Shown here: positions 1 through 8,801 of the stretch, one piece after another
Layout of the letters: every line of letters starts with the position of its first letter
How positions within the stretch are numbered: the first letter of the stretch is position 1
DNA from: Planctomycetota bacterium
Lineage (GTDB): Bacteria > Planctomycetota > Phycisphaerae > Phycisphaerales > SM1A02
NCBI GenBank assembly: GCA_022560875.1
Contig: JADFSH010000007.1
Location: 1-57,378, forward strand
Reading direction: 5' to 3'
Length of the DNA stretch: 57,378 bases
Program-made: the position numbers and the translations under genes
The notes under the pieces: generated by a model
Database searches by the model: none
Seen by the model: only the letters and a program-made list of their open reading frames with translations
What the model was told of the DNA's origin: nothing

Positions 1-77
1 TATACGGGTTTGTCTGCAGTTGTCAAATGGTTTGTGAGATATTGCGCGTTTATTGGCTACAAGAAATTTGTCTGTTC

Positions 78-371
78 TTACTTCAGGAACCGGAGCTTTT
101 CGATCCCTCGGTCGGAGAGAAAGTGATAGTGGATATGGTCGACCTCCTGCCCGAATCCATTGTTGACAATGATTCGGAAATGGTTGGTGACGCCGAGCTT
201 TTCGGCCACCTGTTTGGCGGTTTGATCCAGAAGAGCCAGTATCTCCGGAGGCGCGCTGTAAAAATCCGGATAAAATGCCTTGGGAATGATTAGAAGGTGA
301 ACCGGGGCTTTGGGGTGGATATCCGCAATGACGATGACTTCGTCGGTTTCGAAAAAAATGCTGGCGGGCAT
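78..371 (-). CDS. HIT family nucleotide-binding hydrolase, short N-terminus
   Basis: Histidine-triad proteins hydrolyse or transfer nucleotides from nucleoside phosphoramidates and related compounds in the cytoplasm. The triad H-I-H-Y-H is at about residues 79-83, and the conserved E-T-D-E-V and D-I-H-P-K-A-P-V-H core is present at residues 8-25. Most family members carry about 10-15 more residues in front (C-x-F-C-K-I-x-x-G-E); these are absent in this frame, and the only nearby starts are ATG at 371 or 377. The start therefore abuts the ATG of the divergent gene at 376. The family call is secure; the 5' end may be truncated or rearranged. Confidence 0.85.
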   Translation of the reverse strand: MPASIFFETDEVIVIADIHPKAPVHLLIIPKAFYPDFYSAPPEILALLDQTAKQVAEKLGVTNHFRIIVNNGFGQEVDHIHYHFLSDRGIEKLRFLK

Positions 372-375
372 TACC

Positions 376-1080
376 ATGATGCTGCTCGGCGCAGTACTGA
401 TGTTCAGTCCCTTAGCAAACATGAACTGGAAGTATCGCCTGCTCCCGACAAACTCGCTCATCGCCCAGACGACCGGCACCGGCGGTTTTACCTATGACGA
501 ATGGAATGTCCTGCGATTGCGTACGCTCTCGCGTGAACAGGTGCTGACTCTGAGCCAGGGCTTGCTGGACAAGCGGGTTCGCAAGGGATACACCTCCACC
601 GATGCGGACAATTGGCTGGTCGCCCAGATCAAGCTTGGCTCCTGGCCTAACGATCTTGTTGAACGCTACTACTTGGAGAATATCGAATTTTCGCTTGAAG
701 GATCGATCCAAGCCCGGATCGGGGCGACGGTGCGGGTCGAATTGAATTCGGTCTATCGTCATACGTCCTCATCCGCCAGCGATACTCCGTTTGTCTTCAT
801 CGGCGATTTTCGCGTCAACGGTGTTTCAGTTCCCGATACGCGAGCAAAGAGTGTAATCGCAGCCTTGTCGATGAATCACTACGACGTGGCCCTCGAACTG
901 GAGATACCACCCGGGGAGGAAGTCCGGGTTCAACTTGATATCTGGCTCGTCTTCGCCCCGTTTAATTCCCTCAACGGCACCATCATCTGGCAGGAAGACG
1001 GTACGCCGCTCATCCCTCCCGGTGTGGCCTGGGACAGAAAGATAACCCTGGAGCATGTCATCGAGGTGACGGAGGAGTAG
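376..1080 (+). CDS. Hypothetical exported or membrane-anchored protein
   Basis: About 234 residues, not recognised. The N-terminus is a hydrophobic segment (residues 1-14, MMLLGAVLMFSPLA), which could be a signal anchor. The rest is soluble, with a beta-rich C-terminal half. An alternative ATG at 358 would overlap the divergent HIT gene; 376 avoids that. The gene ends 68 bp before efp on the same strand, so the two could be co-transcribed. The start is uncertain because both divergent genes want the same few bases. Confidence 0.6.
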   Translation: MMLLGAVLMFSPLANMNWKYRLLPTNSLIAQTTGTGGFTYDEWNVLRLRTLSREQVLTLSQGLLDKRVRKGYTSTDADNWLVAQIKLGSWPNDLVERYYLENIEFSLEGSIQARIGATVRVELNSVYRHTSSSASDTPFVFIGDFRVNGVSVPDTRAKSVIAALSMNHYDVALELEIPPGEEVRVQLDIWLVFAPFNSLNGTIIWQEDGTPLIPPGVAWDRKITLEHVIEVTEE

Positions 1081-1148
1081 TGGAGACGGGATTATTTCCA
1101 CGAGGGTGCTATCCTGTGGAGTTCACCAGTTTCGGAGATTCAACCCCC

Positions 1149-1724
1149 ATGCCCATCAAAGCCACCGACCTCAAGCCCGGCAAGGCCCTCATGTACGAGG
1201 GGAACCTTCAGATCGTTCTCAGCACCGAGCATGTCAAGCCCGGCAAAGGCCCCGCCTATGTCCAGGCCAAGATGAAGAACATCGACACCGGCACCATCAA
1301 GATCAATCGCATCAACTCCTCCGACAAGCTCGAGGATGTCAACATCGACAAGCGGACGATGCAGTTTCTCTACGACTCCTCCGGCAAGGGCACCGGACCC
1401 TTTGTCTTCATGGACAACGAGACCTACGACCAGCTTGAGATCGACGGCGATATCATTCCCAAGCAGCAGTCCCAGTGGCTCAAGGAAAACATCGATGTCA
1501 CCGTGGTCATGTTTGACGGCAGGACGCTGAGCATTGATTTGCCCGCCTCCGTGGAACTGAAAATCACCGAAACCGCCCCCCAGCCCAAGGGGGCCACCGC
1601 CACCAACCAGCTCAAGGAAGCCACGGTGGAGACGGGGGCGCGGGTTCGCGTGCCGCCCTTCATCGGGGAGGGGCAGATGGTGAAGATCAACACCGAAACG
1701 GGTGAGTATCAGGGGAAGGCGTGA
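1149..1724 (+). CDS. efp: Elongation factor P
   Basis: EF-P binds ribosomes stalled on polyproline and promotes peptide bond formation. The 191 residues match the family length (about 185-190) and the three beta-barrel domains. The loop V-K-P-G-K-G-P-A puts the normally modified lysine at residue 33. The C-terminal V-K-I-N-T-E-T-G-E-Y signature is intact. The ATG at 1149 (MPIKATDLKPG) is chosen because it begins the family's KOW-like domain; an in-frame ATG at 1080 adds 23 residues with no family counterpart. No EpmA-type modifying enzyme is visible nearby. Confidence 0.96.
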   Translation: MPIKATDLKPGKALMYEGNLQIVLSTEHVKPGKGPAYVQAKMKNIDTGTIKINRINSSDKLEDVNIDKRTMQFLYDSSGKGTGPFVFMDNETYDQLEIDGDIIPKQQSQWLKENIDVTVVMFDGRTLSIDLPASVELKITETAPQPKGATATNQLKEATVETGARVRVPPFIGEGQMVKINTETGEYQGKA

Positions 1725-1732
1725 GAAGAGAG

Positions 1733-1812
1733 GCACTTGGCATTCGGCACTAGGCATTAGGGGGAAAGGCATCAGGCACCAAGCCTTCAGGTCTCCAAGC
1801 CTTCCGGCCTTC
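1733..1812. repeat. Degenerate short intergenic repeats
   Basis: The spacer between efp and rsmA is built from imperfect units such as ggcacttggcattcgg / ggcactaggcattagg, followed by aagccttcaggtctccaagcctt. The second motif is the inverse of the aggcttg and cagacctgaaggcttg runs at 20943-20990 and 23197-23220. It is non-coding, and looks like a low-complexity planctomycete intergenic repeat. Confidence 0.6.
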
Positions 1813-1832
1813 TTCAAGACTATGCTTTCCCC

Positions 1833-2717
1833 ATGCAGACGATTTCAGAAATCCGCGCCCTGCTGAATGAACGGGGGCTGAAGCCCAAGCGGAGGCTCGG
1901 TCAGAATTTTCTGTACGACAAGAACCAGCTTGTCAAGCTGATTGGGGCGGCGGATGTGAAGGCGGGGGATGTGGTGCTGGAAGTGGGGCCGGGAACGGGG
2001 ACGCTCACCGAGGCTTTGCTCGAAGCGGGGGCGGTGGTCATCGCCTGTGAAATTGACAATGACCTGGCAGACCTGATCGAAGATCGACTGGGTCCCCCGG
2101 ATACGAGCCGCCTCACCCTCATCCGGGGCGACTGCCTGGGCAAGTCACGCACGCTGAATCCCGACATCATCGCCGCCATTGCGGGGCGGGATTTCAAGCT
2201 CATCGCCAACCTGCCCTACCAGATCGCCAGCCCGCTCATGGTCGCCCTGCTGGTGGATCACCCCAACTGCGTCGCCCAGTTCATCACCATCCAGAAGGAG
2301 GTCGCCGACCGCCTGCTCGCCTCGCCTTCCACCAAAGCCTACGGCCCCCTGACGATCATCACCCGCGCCTTCGCCGAAGTGAAAAAGATCGCCATCCTCA
2401 AGCCCACCTGCTTCTGGCCCCCGCCGAAGGTTGACAGCGCCATGGTTTGCTTACTCCCCTCTCCCCTTGGGAGAGGGGTAGGGGGTGAGGGTCTTCCTGA
2501 CAAAGGTAACAATCGCACCCCTCCCGACCTTTCCACTCCAGCCGCCCGCCGCGCCTTCGCCCGCTTCATCACCGAACTGTTCACAAAACGCCGCAAACAG
2601 TTAGGTACGATCTTCGGAAGGGGTCGAACATTCCCTGAAACCATCACGCCGGATATGCGACCGGAAGTCCTAACGATCGAGCAACACATTGCGATGTGGC
2701 AGGCGATTGCTAAGTAG
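1833..2717 (+). CDS. rsmA: 16S rRNA (A1518/A1519) dimethyltransferase RsmA/KsgA
   Basis: It dimethylates two adjacent adenosines in the 3' hairpin of 16S rRNA using SAM. L-G-Q-N-F-L-Y is near residue 22, the SAM motif E-V-G-P-G-T-G is near residues 50-56, and the catalytic N-L-P-Y motif is near residue 126. The 294 residues include about 22 extra residues (roughly 208-230) before the C-terminal helical domain, encoded by a palindromic repeat (see 2453-2515). The reading frame stays open, so the gene is probably functional. Its 3' end overlaps the convergent EamA gene by 8 bp. Confidence 0.95.
   Translation: MQTISEIRALLNERGLKPKRRLGQNFLYDKNQLVKLIGAADVKAGDVVLEVGPGTGTLTEALLEAGAVVIACEIDNDLADLIEDRLGPPDTSRLTLIRGDCLGKSRTLNPDIIAAIAGRDFKLIANLPYQIASPLMVALLVDHPNCVAQFITIQKEVADRLLASPSTKAYGPLTIITRAFAEVKKIAILKPTCFWPPPKVDSAMVCLLPSPLGRGVGGEGLPDKGNNRTPPDLSTPAARRAFARFITELFTKRRKQLGTIFGRGRTFPETITPDMRPEVLTIEQHIAMWQAIAK
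2453..2515. repeat. In-frame palindromic repeat inside rsmA
   Basis: A perfect 10-bp inverted repeat, cccctctccc (2456-2465) and gggagagggg (2469-2478) with a ctt loop, is followed by a G-rich tail aggggg-tgaggg. It falls between the catalytic and C-terminal domains of RsmA and adds a Pro/Gly/Arg-rich linker in frame. It resembles the interspersed palindromes of other bacteria that insert in coding sequence without breaking the frame; family membership is inferred. Confidence 0.65.
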
Positions 2718-3657
2718 ATTTCCCCAGCGCCGGCAACGCCAACCCCGTCAGAACCAGCACGCCTCCCAGCGCGAACGGCCAGCCGATGGTTTCGCCGCGG
2801 AAGATCCAGCCCCAGAGTGCCGCGAGGATGCTGGCGAGGAACAGGTACATCGCCACATTGAGAGCCTGCAGACCGGACAGCGCGGCGACCCAGGCGAAGT
2901 ACGCGATGCCCGAGCCGAACACGCCGAGATACACTGCCGCCCACCAGCCCAGGGGGTTCATCTCGCCGATACGCTGAAAGTCCGTCATCGCGTGGAACGG
3001 CACGATGGTGATCAGGAGGATCGCGCCCGTGACCGAAAACAGGTCCAGCGGCCCCAACGCGTTTCGACAGGCCCGGGTGAGTATCGATCCGCCCGCGGCC
3101 AACATCGCAGCGCACATCGCCCCGATCGGACCGGCCATCTCCTCGGGCAGCAGATCAATCCCTCCCCGGCGTCCGACGATCACCGTGATGACCCCCAGCA
3201 GCCCCAGGGCCAGGGCGATGACCTTGATCAGCGTCAGCTTCTCCTTGAGAAACAGCCACCCCATCCACCCGGTGTGGATGGGGACGGTGGCGATGATCAG
3301 CCCCAGCAGGGCGACATCGATACGCCCCTCGCCGGTGGACCAGGCAAACGTGAAGTGATACATCGGCCCCGCGACGAGGCTCATGGCGATGACCAGCCCC
3401 CATTGCCTGCGCGTGAGATGGCTGAGCTTCGGCCTGCGCCAGAGAAGGAGGGCGATGAGGCCGATGGCGAAAATATCCTTGCGCAGCACCACCAGGCTCA
3501 CCGGGTCGATCGCCTCGTTGAGAATGATGATGTGCAGAAAGCTGAAGGACCAGATCAGGACCGTCACCAGGGCCATGGCGTGATAGAACCAGAGAGGGCG
3601 GGTGGGACTTGCTATCGATGACGATTGCGTTTGGGGCTTATTTTCCGGGGTGGGCAT
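2710..3657 (-). CDS. EamA/DMT-family permease
   Basis: A 315-residue inner-membrane protein with about ten hydrophobic segments arranged as two five-helix EamA repeats, the second beginning near residue 165. The drug/metabolite transporter family exports metabolites; the substrate cannot be told from sequence. The typical end-of-repeat pattern (A-x-L-x-G-W-x-F-x-G-E-x-I) is seen near residue 283. It is convergent with rsmA (8-bp overlap) and divergent from the mtnP-like gene across 41 bp. Confidence 0.88.
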   Translation of the reverse strand: MPTPENKPQTQSSSIASPTRPLWFYHAMALVTVLIWSFSFLHIIILNEAIDPVSLVVLRKDIFAIGLIALLLWRRPKLSHLTRRQWGLVIAMSLVAGPMYHFTFAWSTGEGRIDVALLGLIIATVPIHTGWMGWLFLKEKLTLIKVIALALGLLGVITVIVGRRGGIDLLPEEMAGPIGAMCAAMLAAGGSILTRACRNALGPLDLFSVTGAILLITIVPFHAMTDFQRIGEMNPLGWWAAVYLGVFGSGIAYFAWVAALSGLQALNVAMYLFLASILAALWGWIFRGETIGWPFALGGVLVLTGLALPALGKST

Positions 3658-3698
3658 GAGCGTGAATATAGGCGCGCCGGATTCGCTACGATGTCGCC

Positions 3699-4589
3699 AT
3701 GACAGACTCCATGACCATCGGCATCATCGCCGGCAGCGGACTCGGCGAAGCCCTGCTCGACGGCATCGACCCCCGGGGGGTCAAGCATCATTTTCCCGAA
3801 ACGCCTTTCGGTCGGCCCAGTGGTACGATCGTGACCGCTACATACAACGATGTGAATATCGCCATCCTGCAACGGCATGGCGACGGGCACGTCCTGAACC
3901 CCGCGGCGGTTCCGTATCGGGCCAACATATTCGCCCTCAAGGAACTCGGATGCACGCATCTCATCGCCTCCGGGGCCACGGGATCGCTCCGCGAGGATAT
4001 TCACCCCGGCGATCTGGTGCTGGTCGATCAGATCATCGACCAGACCAACGACCGGAAGCGGACGTTTTATGAGCACGCCGCGGTCCATGTGGAGTTTGCC
4101 GAGCCGTGTTGCGGGGTCATGCGAAGCTGGCTGCTGAGCGCGTCGAAGACGCTTGAAGGCCAGACGGTGCATGAAACGGGAACGTATGTCTGCATGGAAG
4201 GGCCGGCGTTTTCGACCCGGGCCGAGTCGGAGCTGCATAGGCAGTGGGGGGCGGACCTCATCGGCATGACGGCAGTTCCCGAGGCGAAGCTGGCCCGGGA
4301 GGCGGAGATGGCCTATGCCCTGGTGTCCCTGCCCACGGATTACGACTGCTGGAAGCCCCGCGATCAGGCGGATCAGCAATCGCTGCTGTTGGAGATCATC
4401 GGCAATCTTCAGAAGGCGACGCAGGCGTCGATCAATCTCATCCGTGCCGCCCTCGATGATGTTTCACGGTTGAGGGAGAATCCAAGTTCCGCTCACGATG
4501 CCCTGAAGCTGGCGATCTGGTCGGACAAGACGAAGATCGATCGCGCGGAGGTGGACCGACTCCGTCCGTTGTGGGGAAGGCATATTTGA
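3699..4589 (+). CDS. mtnP: S-methyl-5'-thioadenosine phosphorylase / PNP family
   Basis: It phosphorolyses 5'-methylthioadenosine (or a purine nucleoside) to adenine and a ribose-1-phosphate in the methionine salvage pathway. The 296 residues fit the trimeric PNP/MTAP fold: G-I-I-A-G-S-G-L-G phosphate loop at the N-terminus, Q-R-H-G near residue 59, M-E-G-P-A-F-S-T-R near residue 167, and G-M-T-A-V-P-E-A-K-L-A-R-E near residue 190. The last motif is typical of MTAP. Specificity for MTA over inosine or guanosine is inferred. An alternative start is the ATG at 3711. Confidence 0.88.
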   Translation: MTDSMTIGIIAGSGLGEALLDGIDPRGVKHHFPETPFGRPSGTIVTATYNDVNIAILQRHGDGHVLNPAAVPYRANIFALKELGCTHLIASGATGSLREDIHPGDLVLVDQIIDQTNDRKRTFYEHAAVHVEFAEPCCGVMRSWLLSASKTLEGQTVHETGTYVCMEGPAFSTRAESELHRQWGADLIGMTAVPEAKLAREAEMAYALVSLPTDYDCWKPRDQADQQSLLLEIIGNLQKATQASINLIRAALDDVSRLRENPSSAHDALKLAIWSDKTKIDRAEVDRLRPLWGRHI

Positions 4590-4590
4590 G

Positions 4591-4711
4591 AAAAGTTGAA
4601 ATTACTAAAAGTTGAAAACAGAAATTAATCGGATGAGAAGAAATGAATAAATTGCCGCCACCCCATTCTGCTCTTCATTTCTGTTTTAAACTTTTAAGTA
4701 TTTCAACTTTT
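4591..4711. repeat. Long imperfect inverted repeat between convergent genes
   Basis: Arms of 35 bp at 4591-4625 and 4677-4711 match with about four mismatches when one is reverse-complemented; each arm contains two copies of a near-identical aaaagttgaaa unit. It starts 2 bp after the mtnP stop and contains the lptD stop codon, so both transcripts would end in a hairpin. A bidirectional terminator is likely, but the AT-rich repeated sequence could also be a mobile miniature element. Confidence 0.6.
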
Positions 4712-7700
4712 AAAACTCTACGAGGTCGATCGATGCGCTGAAGGTTGTTTCGTCGCGGATCTGGTCGTAACGTACAATTGTGGAGAGCGTGAAATCGGGG
4801 AACTGTCGCTGGATACGCCCGGTGATCGCCCGGAATTCTTCTTCCTTGAAATCCCATTGGGGCGAAATGCTGACCCGGTATTTCGGCGTGAGCAGATAGT
4901 TCATGCCGACCCCGAGCAGTTCGTTTTGACTGGCCCTGAGCAATCGATACTCGACGTAGCTCGAAAGCAGCGGCGAATGACGCATCTCCGCCCCGATCGA
5001 GGCGCGGGAGATATTCGAGTTTTCCAGGTCATACGTCCCCTGGCCGACAACCGAAAGGCTGTCTGACAACAACCACGCCACTGTGCCGTACGCATGATCG
5101 CCGAACTGGGAGTATTCGGGCCGGTAGTCGAAAAACTGGGGGGTGGGTGATTCCCGGTTGGCATCATTGCTGTTGTAGACCACGCCCGTATCGAGCGTGA
5201 GCACATCCACGGAACGCCATCGGCCCGGCCCGCCCCGCTGGGTCTGCCAGACGTTGCGCATCCCCGCCCGAATGACAGAGCCTGTGCCGAGCGATTCGAC
5301 CTCAGGATCGAACTCGGGCAGATCGTCCTCGCTGACGTCGCTGTGACCGAACCACACCGTCACGTTCGGCTCGAAAATGTGACGCAGGCGATGCAGGTCG
5401 AACAGGCGGTCCTCCACGGCATTGTCGATATGCTGAAACTGCGCGCTCGCGCGCAATCCCGCGGCCCCGAAGGTTCGCATCTTCTCCATTTCGGTCGGCG
5501 AAAATTCCAGGAAATCATCGTCATACATCGTCACCCTGCCCACGACGAAGGGCGTGATATTGAGATTGCCGATCACCAGCGGCAACGCAAACTCATGACG
5601 CGTGTCGAAGCGGGTGACCCATCGCGTGGTCAGGCCCCGGGCCAGGAGTGCATTTTCGATGGGGACATCGATTCCGATCCCGAATGCCCCGGGGCGAATA
5701 CCGAGTTGGCGGGCCGTATGTTTCTCGAAGACAAACTGAATCCGCGATACCGAGTACTCACTGGAATACGTAACACTGTCGCCCAGCAGCGTATCCCCAT
5801 AGCGACGGTATGCGATCTCCGGCATGCGGTTGACCTGATAGCCCCGGCTTGCGAGCAGGTAGTCGTTGGATATGAAATCGTTGAGGTCCCATTGCCCGAG
5901 TACACTGAAGGCCACGTTATCCAACTGGTGCTTGAGATAGAAGCTCGTTTCGTACTCCCGCCGGGTCCGGAAGTCCGCCGGTCGCCATGCGTCGATGAAA
6001 GTCTCATCGCTGATGTAGGCAATCTGGGATTGGAACGTCCAGTTGGGAAGCCAGTCGCTCTGATGCTCCCAGAGTGCCACGCCGCGGAAGGCACCATTCT
6101 GATCCACTTCCAGGCCGCTGCTGGTCCGGTCGATTCCATCGTCCTTGATGCCGTATAGATCGATTTCGCCCTTGCCGGAGTTGAGTTCGTAATCAACATT
6201 GATCCCGACTCCGGCGCCGCGCTTGGAGAAGTAATCGAGATCGAGCCGGGCCTCGATACCCGCTGGCTCTTCCAGGCCCATCAAGGAGAAGAGATCGGAT
6301 GACGTGTGCAGACGCAGGCCGTCGTTGTTGCGCGTGCCGAACGAGACGCTGCGGAGCGGAATGCTGCGGAGGGTTCCCTTGAAGGAAGGCCACCAGAAAA
6401 TCGGCGTGCCACCGACCTGCATCGTGTTACTCTCACTGACGAGGTATGTTTCCTTCTCGTCCGGATTCGCAAAGGCCGGGCGACGGGTGATCGTCATCCG
6501 CTCCGCTCCGATCGCCAGATGCGGCGTAAAAAATTCGCTGGTGGAGACGACCACGTTCTTCGCCTTCCACTGGTTCGATGCGATCTGACGGAGTTCCTTG
6601 GCCCGGGCATAGATGGGAAGCGACGAGTCACGCAGGTACGTACGCAGGACGGCTTCGAGCATGACCGCCTGCCCGGTCTTGAAGTCATAGTACATCCGCG
6701 GGGCACGGGTGGTGTAGTCGCCGTCATCCGCACTCGCCACCACATTACCCTCCAGATAGACGCCGCGGATCGAGTCGGCCGAGAGCCGGCCCGACCCCGC
6801 CCCGGAGGTAAGACCGGGATCGATGAAGATTACCGCCCGCTGCGCCGAGAGGGTGATCTGCGAAAAATCATTGGCCCGTAGATTGGCGATGTATTCAATT
6901 ACGAAGGTTCCGGAAAGGGTGATGATGTCCTCATCCGTGCCGGGGGTGTAGGCGACCCGTTCGGCGATGTAGGTGATCGATCCCGCCGGGTCGCGCAACC
7001 AGGGCGTGATATCCTCAAGGCTGGGCAGTTTGATTTCCTGCGGCAGTTCGATGTCGGCTGCGGTGGGACGTCCCCCCGGAACCGGCACGTAGTCTTCCTT
7101 CCTGGGGGGTGGTCGCTCGATCCGGGGTTGCAGGCTCAGCGTCAACTCATCTTCCAACGCCAGCAGTCGCCGGAGATGAACCGAGAGTCGCCCTTCAGCC
7201 TGCTTGAGCAGGACGCTGCCACGCGGCCGGCGGGGATCGTGCGACCATGCCGTGAGATTCACCGCCCCGCGCGAGCTGGCGGTGATAAGCAGTTCGCGCC
7301 CGCCCGCCCCCATTTGCCCGGCCCGGCGCGTCGCTCCCTGGACTTCGTCGAAGTAGATCGCGATCTGATTGATCACCCCGGATGCGCTGGGAATTCGATT
7401 GATCCACACCACCGCGGCGGAGGAATCGAACTCATAGCTGCCGATGCTGACATGCACATCGCCTTCCAGCAGCAGGCGCTTGGTATCATCGACGGTCCAG
7501 GAATTGACCCGCATGGCCTCGATGGTGATGTCATTATCGATCGGGCTGATGGGCAGGACGAAACCGCTGAGCCGGTCGCCGGTGATTCGTACGGTCTGTC
7601 GGGCGAGTGCGGCGGGGATGGGAGCAAGCATTGCCGCGAAAACAATGCAATAGATCGTATTGACGAAAAACCTGCTGGGGCTTCCGTGCCGGCGGTGCTT

Positions 7701-7712
7701 CGGGATCATCAT
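4710..7712 (-). CDS. lptD: LptD-like LPS-assembly outer-membrane protein
   Basis: LptD is the outer-membrane barrel and plug that places LPS in the outer leaflet. About 1000 residues. A signal peptide (hydrophobic I-Y-C-I-V-F-A-A-M-L, cleavage near A-L-A) is followed by an N-terminal OstA/LptA-like domain with the L-E-G-D-V-H pattern, then a second OstA-like stretch with L-E-G-N-V-V, then a long beta-strand-rich barrel domain with alternating aromatic strands to the terminal Phe. Length exceeds the E. coli protein (784). In-frame ATGs upstream (7736, 7862) are possible; 7712 sits just ahead of the signal peptide. No LptE is seen nearby. Confidence 0.85.
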   Translation of the reverse strand: MMIPKHRRHGSPSRFFVNTIYCIVFAAMLAPIPAALARQTVRITGDRLSGFVLPISPIDNDITIEAMRVNSWTVDDTKRLLLEGDVHVSIGSYEFDSSAAVVWINRIPSASGVINQIAIYFDEVQGATRRAGQMGAGGRELLITASSRGAVNLTAWSHDPRRPRGSVLLKQAEGRLSVHLRRLLALEDELTLSLQPRIERPPPRKEDYVPVPGGRPTAADIELPQEIKLPSLEDITPWLRDPAGSITYIAERVAYTPGTDEDIITLSGTFVIEYIANLRANDFSQITLSAQRAVIFIDPGLTSGAGSGRLSADSIRGVYLEGNVVASADDGDYTTRAPRMYYDFKTGQAVMLEAVLRTYLRDSSLPIYARAKELRQIASNQWKAKNVVVSTSEFFTPHLAIGAERMTITRRPAFANPDEKETYLVSESNTMQVGGTPIFWWPSFKGTLRSIPLRSVSFGTRNNDGLRLHTSSDLFSLMGLEEPAGIEARLDLDYFSKRGAGVGINVDYELNSGKGEIDLYGIKDDGIDRTSSGLEVDQNGAFRGVALWEHQSDWLPNWTFQSQIAYISDETFIDAWRPADFRTRREYETSFYLKHQLDNVAFSVLGQWDLNDFISNDYLLASRGYQVNRMPEIAYRRYGDTLLGDSVTYSSEYSVSRIQFVFEKHTARQLGIRPGAFGIGIDVPIENALLARGLTTRWVTRFDTRHEFALPLVIGNLNITPFVVGRVTMYDDDFLEFSPTEMEKMRTFGAAGLRASAQFQHIDNAVEDRLFDLHRLRHIFEPNVTVWFGHSDVSEDDLPEFDPEVESLGTGSVIRAGMRNVWQTQRGGPGRWRSVDVLTLDTGVVYNSNDANRESPTPQFFDYRPEYSQFGDHAYGTVAWLLSDSLSVVGQGTYDLENSNISRASIGAEMRHSPLLSSYVEYRLLRASQNELLGVGMNYLLTPKYRVSISPQWDFKEEEFRAITGRIQRQFPDFTLSTIVRYDQIRDETTFSASIDLVEF

Positions 7713-7769
7713 CTCATCCACCACGGGGCGGATCATACGAGGCCACGCCAGTTGCGCCAACGAGATGTC

Positions 7770-7793
7770 AACCCCCGGAATAACCCCCGGAAT
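7770..7793. repeat. Two tandem copies of dispersed 12-mer AACCCCCGGAAT
   Basis: Exact 12-mers at 7770-7781 and 7782-7793, upstream of lptD. The same 12-mer or its complement recurs at 33107, 33161 and 45612 in this window. Confidence 0.7.
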
Positions 7794-7867
7794 CCCGCCC
7801 GCAGCATGCTTCCGACCATAGGACAAAAGGTCGGAGGCTGCCCTACAAAACGATACCCACACAAAAA

Positions 7868-7896
7868 AGCTCCGTCGAAAATGATTCGACGGAGCT
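7868..7896 (-). terminator. Rho-independent terminator of the RRM gene
   Basis: A 12-bp perfect stem (7868-7879 with 7885-7896) and a 5-nt loop are followed, on the minus strand, by a run of six T. It lies 30 bp past the RRM protein stop codon. Confidence 0.9.
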
Positions 7897-7926
7897 GTGA
7901 ATTCGTATCAATCGGTGATTTTGGGC

Positions 7927-8247
7927 TTACCAGCGATCTCCGCCGCCGCCTCTACCCCGACCGCCGCCGCCGCGTCCACCGCCGCCACCGCCGCCACCGG
8001 AGTGGGTTTTCGGTCGAGCTTCGTTGACATTGAGGGTGCGTCCATCGAGGTCAAGACCGTTGGCGCCTTCGATGGCTGCCTTGGCTTCGTCATCGTTGTT
8101 CATGGTCACGAAGCCGAAGCCTCGGGATCGTCCGGTTTCCCGGTCCGCAGCGATGAAAACCTCATCCACGGTGCCGTACGCGGCAAAAACTGTGCGCACA
8201 CTTTCTTCGGTGCTCGAAAAACTCAGGTTTCCAACGTAAATCTTCAT
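7927..8247 (-). CDS. Single-RRM glycine-rich RNA-binding protein
   Basis: A 106-residue protein with one RNA-recognition motif and a Gly/Arg-rich tail, the layout of the cold-inducible Rbp proteins of cyanobacteria. RNP2 (I-Y-V-G-N-L) is at residues 3-8 and RNP1 (R-G-F-G-F-V-T-M) at 42-49; the Gly/Arg tail starts near residue 86. It binds single-stranded RNA and may act as an RNA chaperone (family knowledge). The ATG at 8247 (MKIYVGNL) is preferred to the one at 8268 because RRM proteins of this type begin there. It is monocistronic, with its own strong terminator. Confidence 0.93.
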   Translation of the reverse strand: MKIYVGNLSFSSTEESVRTVFAAYGTVDEVFIAADRETGRSRGFGFVTMNNDDEAKAAIEGANGLDLDGRTLNVNEARPKTHSGGGGGGGGRGGGGRGRGGGGDRW

Positions 8248-8268
8248 AACAGACTCCAAACTCGGCAC

Positions 8269-8801
8269 GGCACACGGGGGGGTTTGGAGACCTTCGTGAA
8301 TCCGTCCCAGACTATCGAAAAGCAGCCGACGACTCTCGCCGGCTCAGTGGCGGGATGATAGCCGATCCATGACATCCTTTCCATAAGGATGAGATCAGGA
8401 CATCCTGTGGGTGAAGATCGTACCAGAACATCATAGTTTCCCGGTATGCCGGCACGTTCCCCATCCATCTTGAGCACGGAGGCCTTGCGACCCAGGACTC
8501 CGACCGGCCCTGTTTCTTCATTATTTCTCGCAGGAGTTCACGTTGCCGGCGTTGCCGCGAAGTGCCGCCATTATTGTTGGGGCACGAGCGCTCAGTCAAC
8601 TCAGCGTAAAGCCCTCACACTCCTGATGGGGCTATCACAGTCGAGATCTTGCCCACCGGCGATCCACCTTGCCATCCGAAGCTCCCCGAACCAATTCGTC
8701 TCACATCCGTTGGGATAGTGTCCTCCCGCTCCTTACCCCCTCATTGCGACCGATACAGAGCGATATCCGGGCAGCGAACGAAAACCTCAGCTCTTGGGAA
8801 A
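8269..8801. other. 533-bp gap without a convincing gene
   Basis: Between the divergent RRM and merR genes. Short open frames exist on both strands (for example minus 8244-8477 and 8312-8599), but none has a recognisable motif or start. Bases just upstream of 8247 must hold the RRM leader. No repeat or RNA gene was recognised. Confidence 0.5.

Noticed and set aside
1140-1817. 225-residue minus-strand open frame over efp
   Set aside because: It is the antisense of a clear EF-P gene; its composition follows the opposite codon pattern.
8244-8599. Open frames on the minus strand upstream of the RRM gene
   Set aside because: Two different frames of similar length, no motif, no ribosome site, and no coding feel; they cover the leader of the RRM gene.
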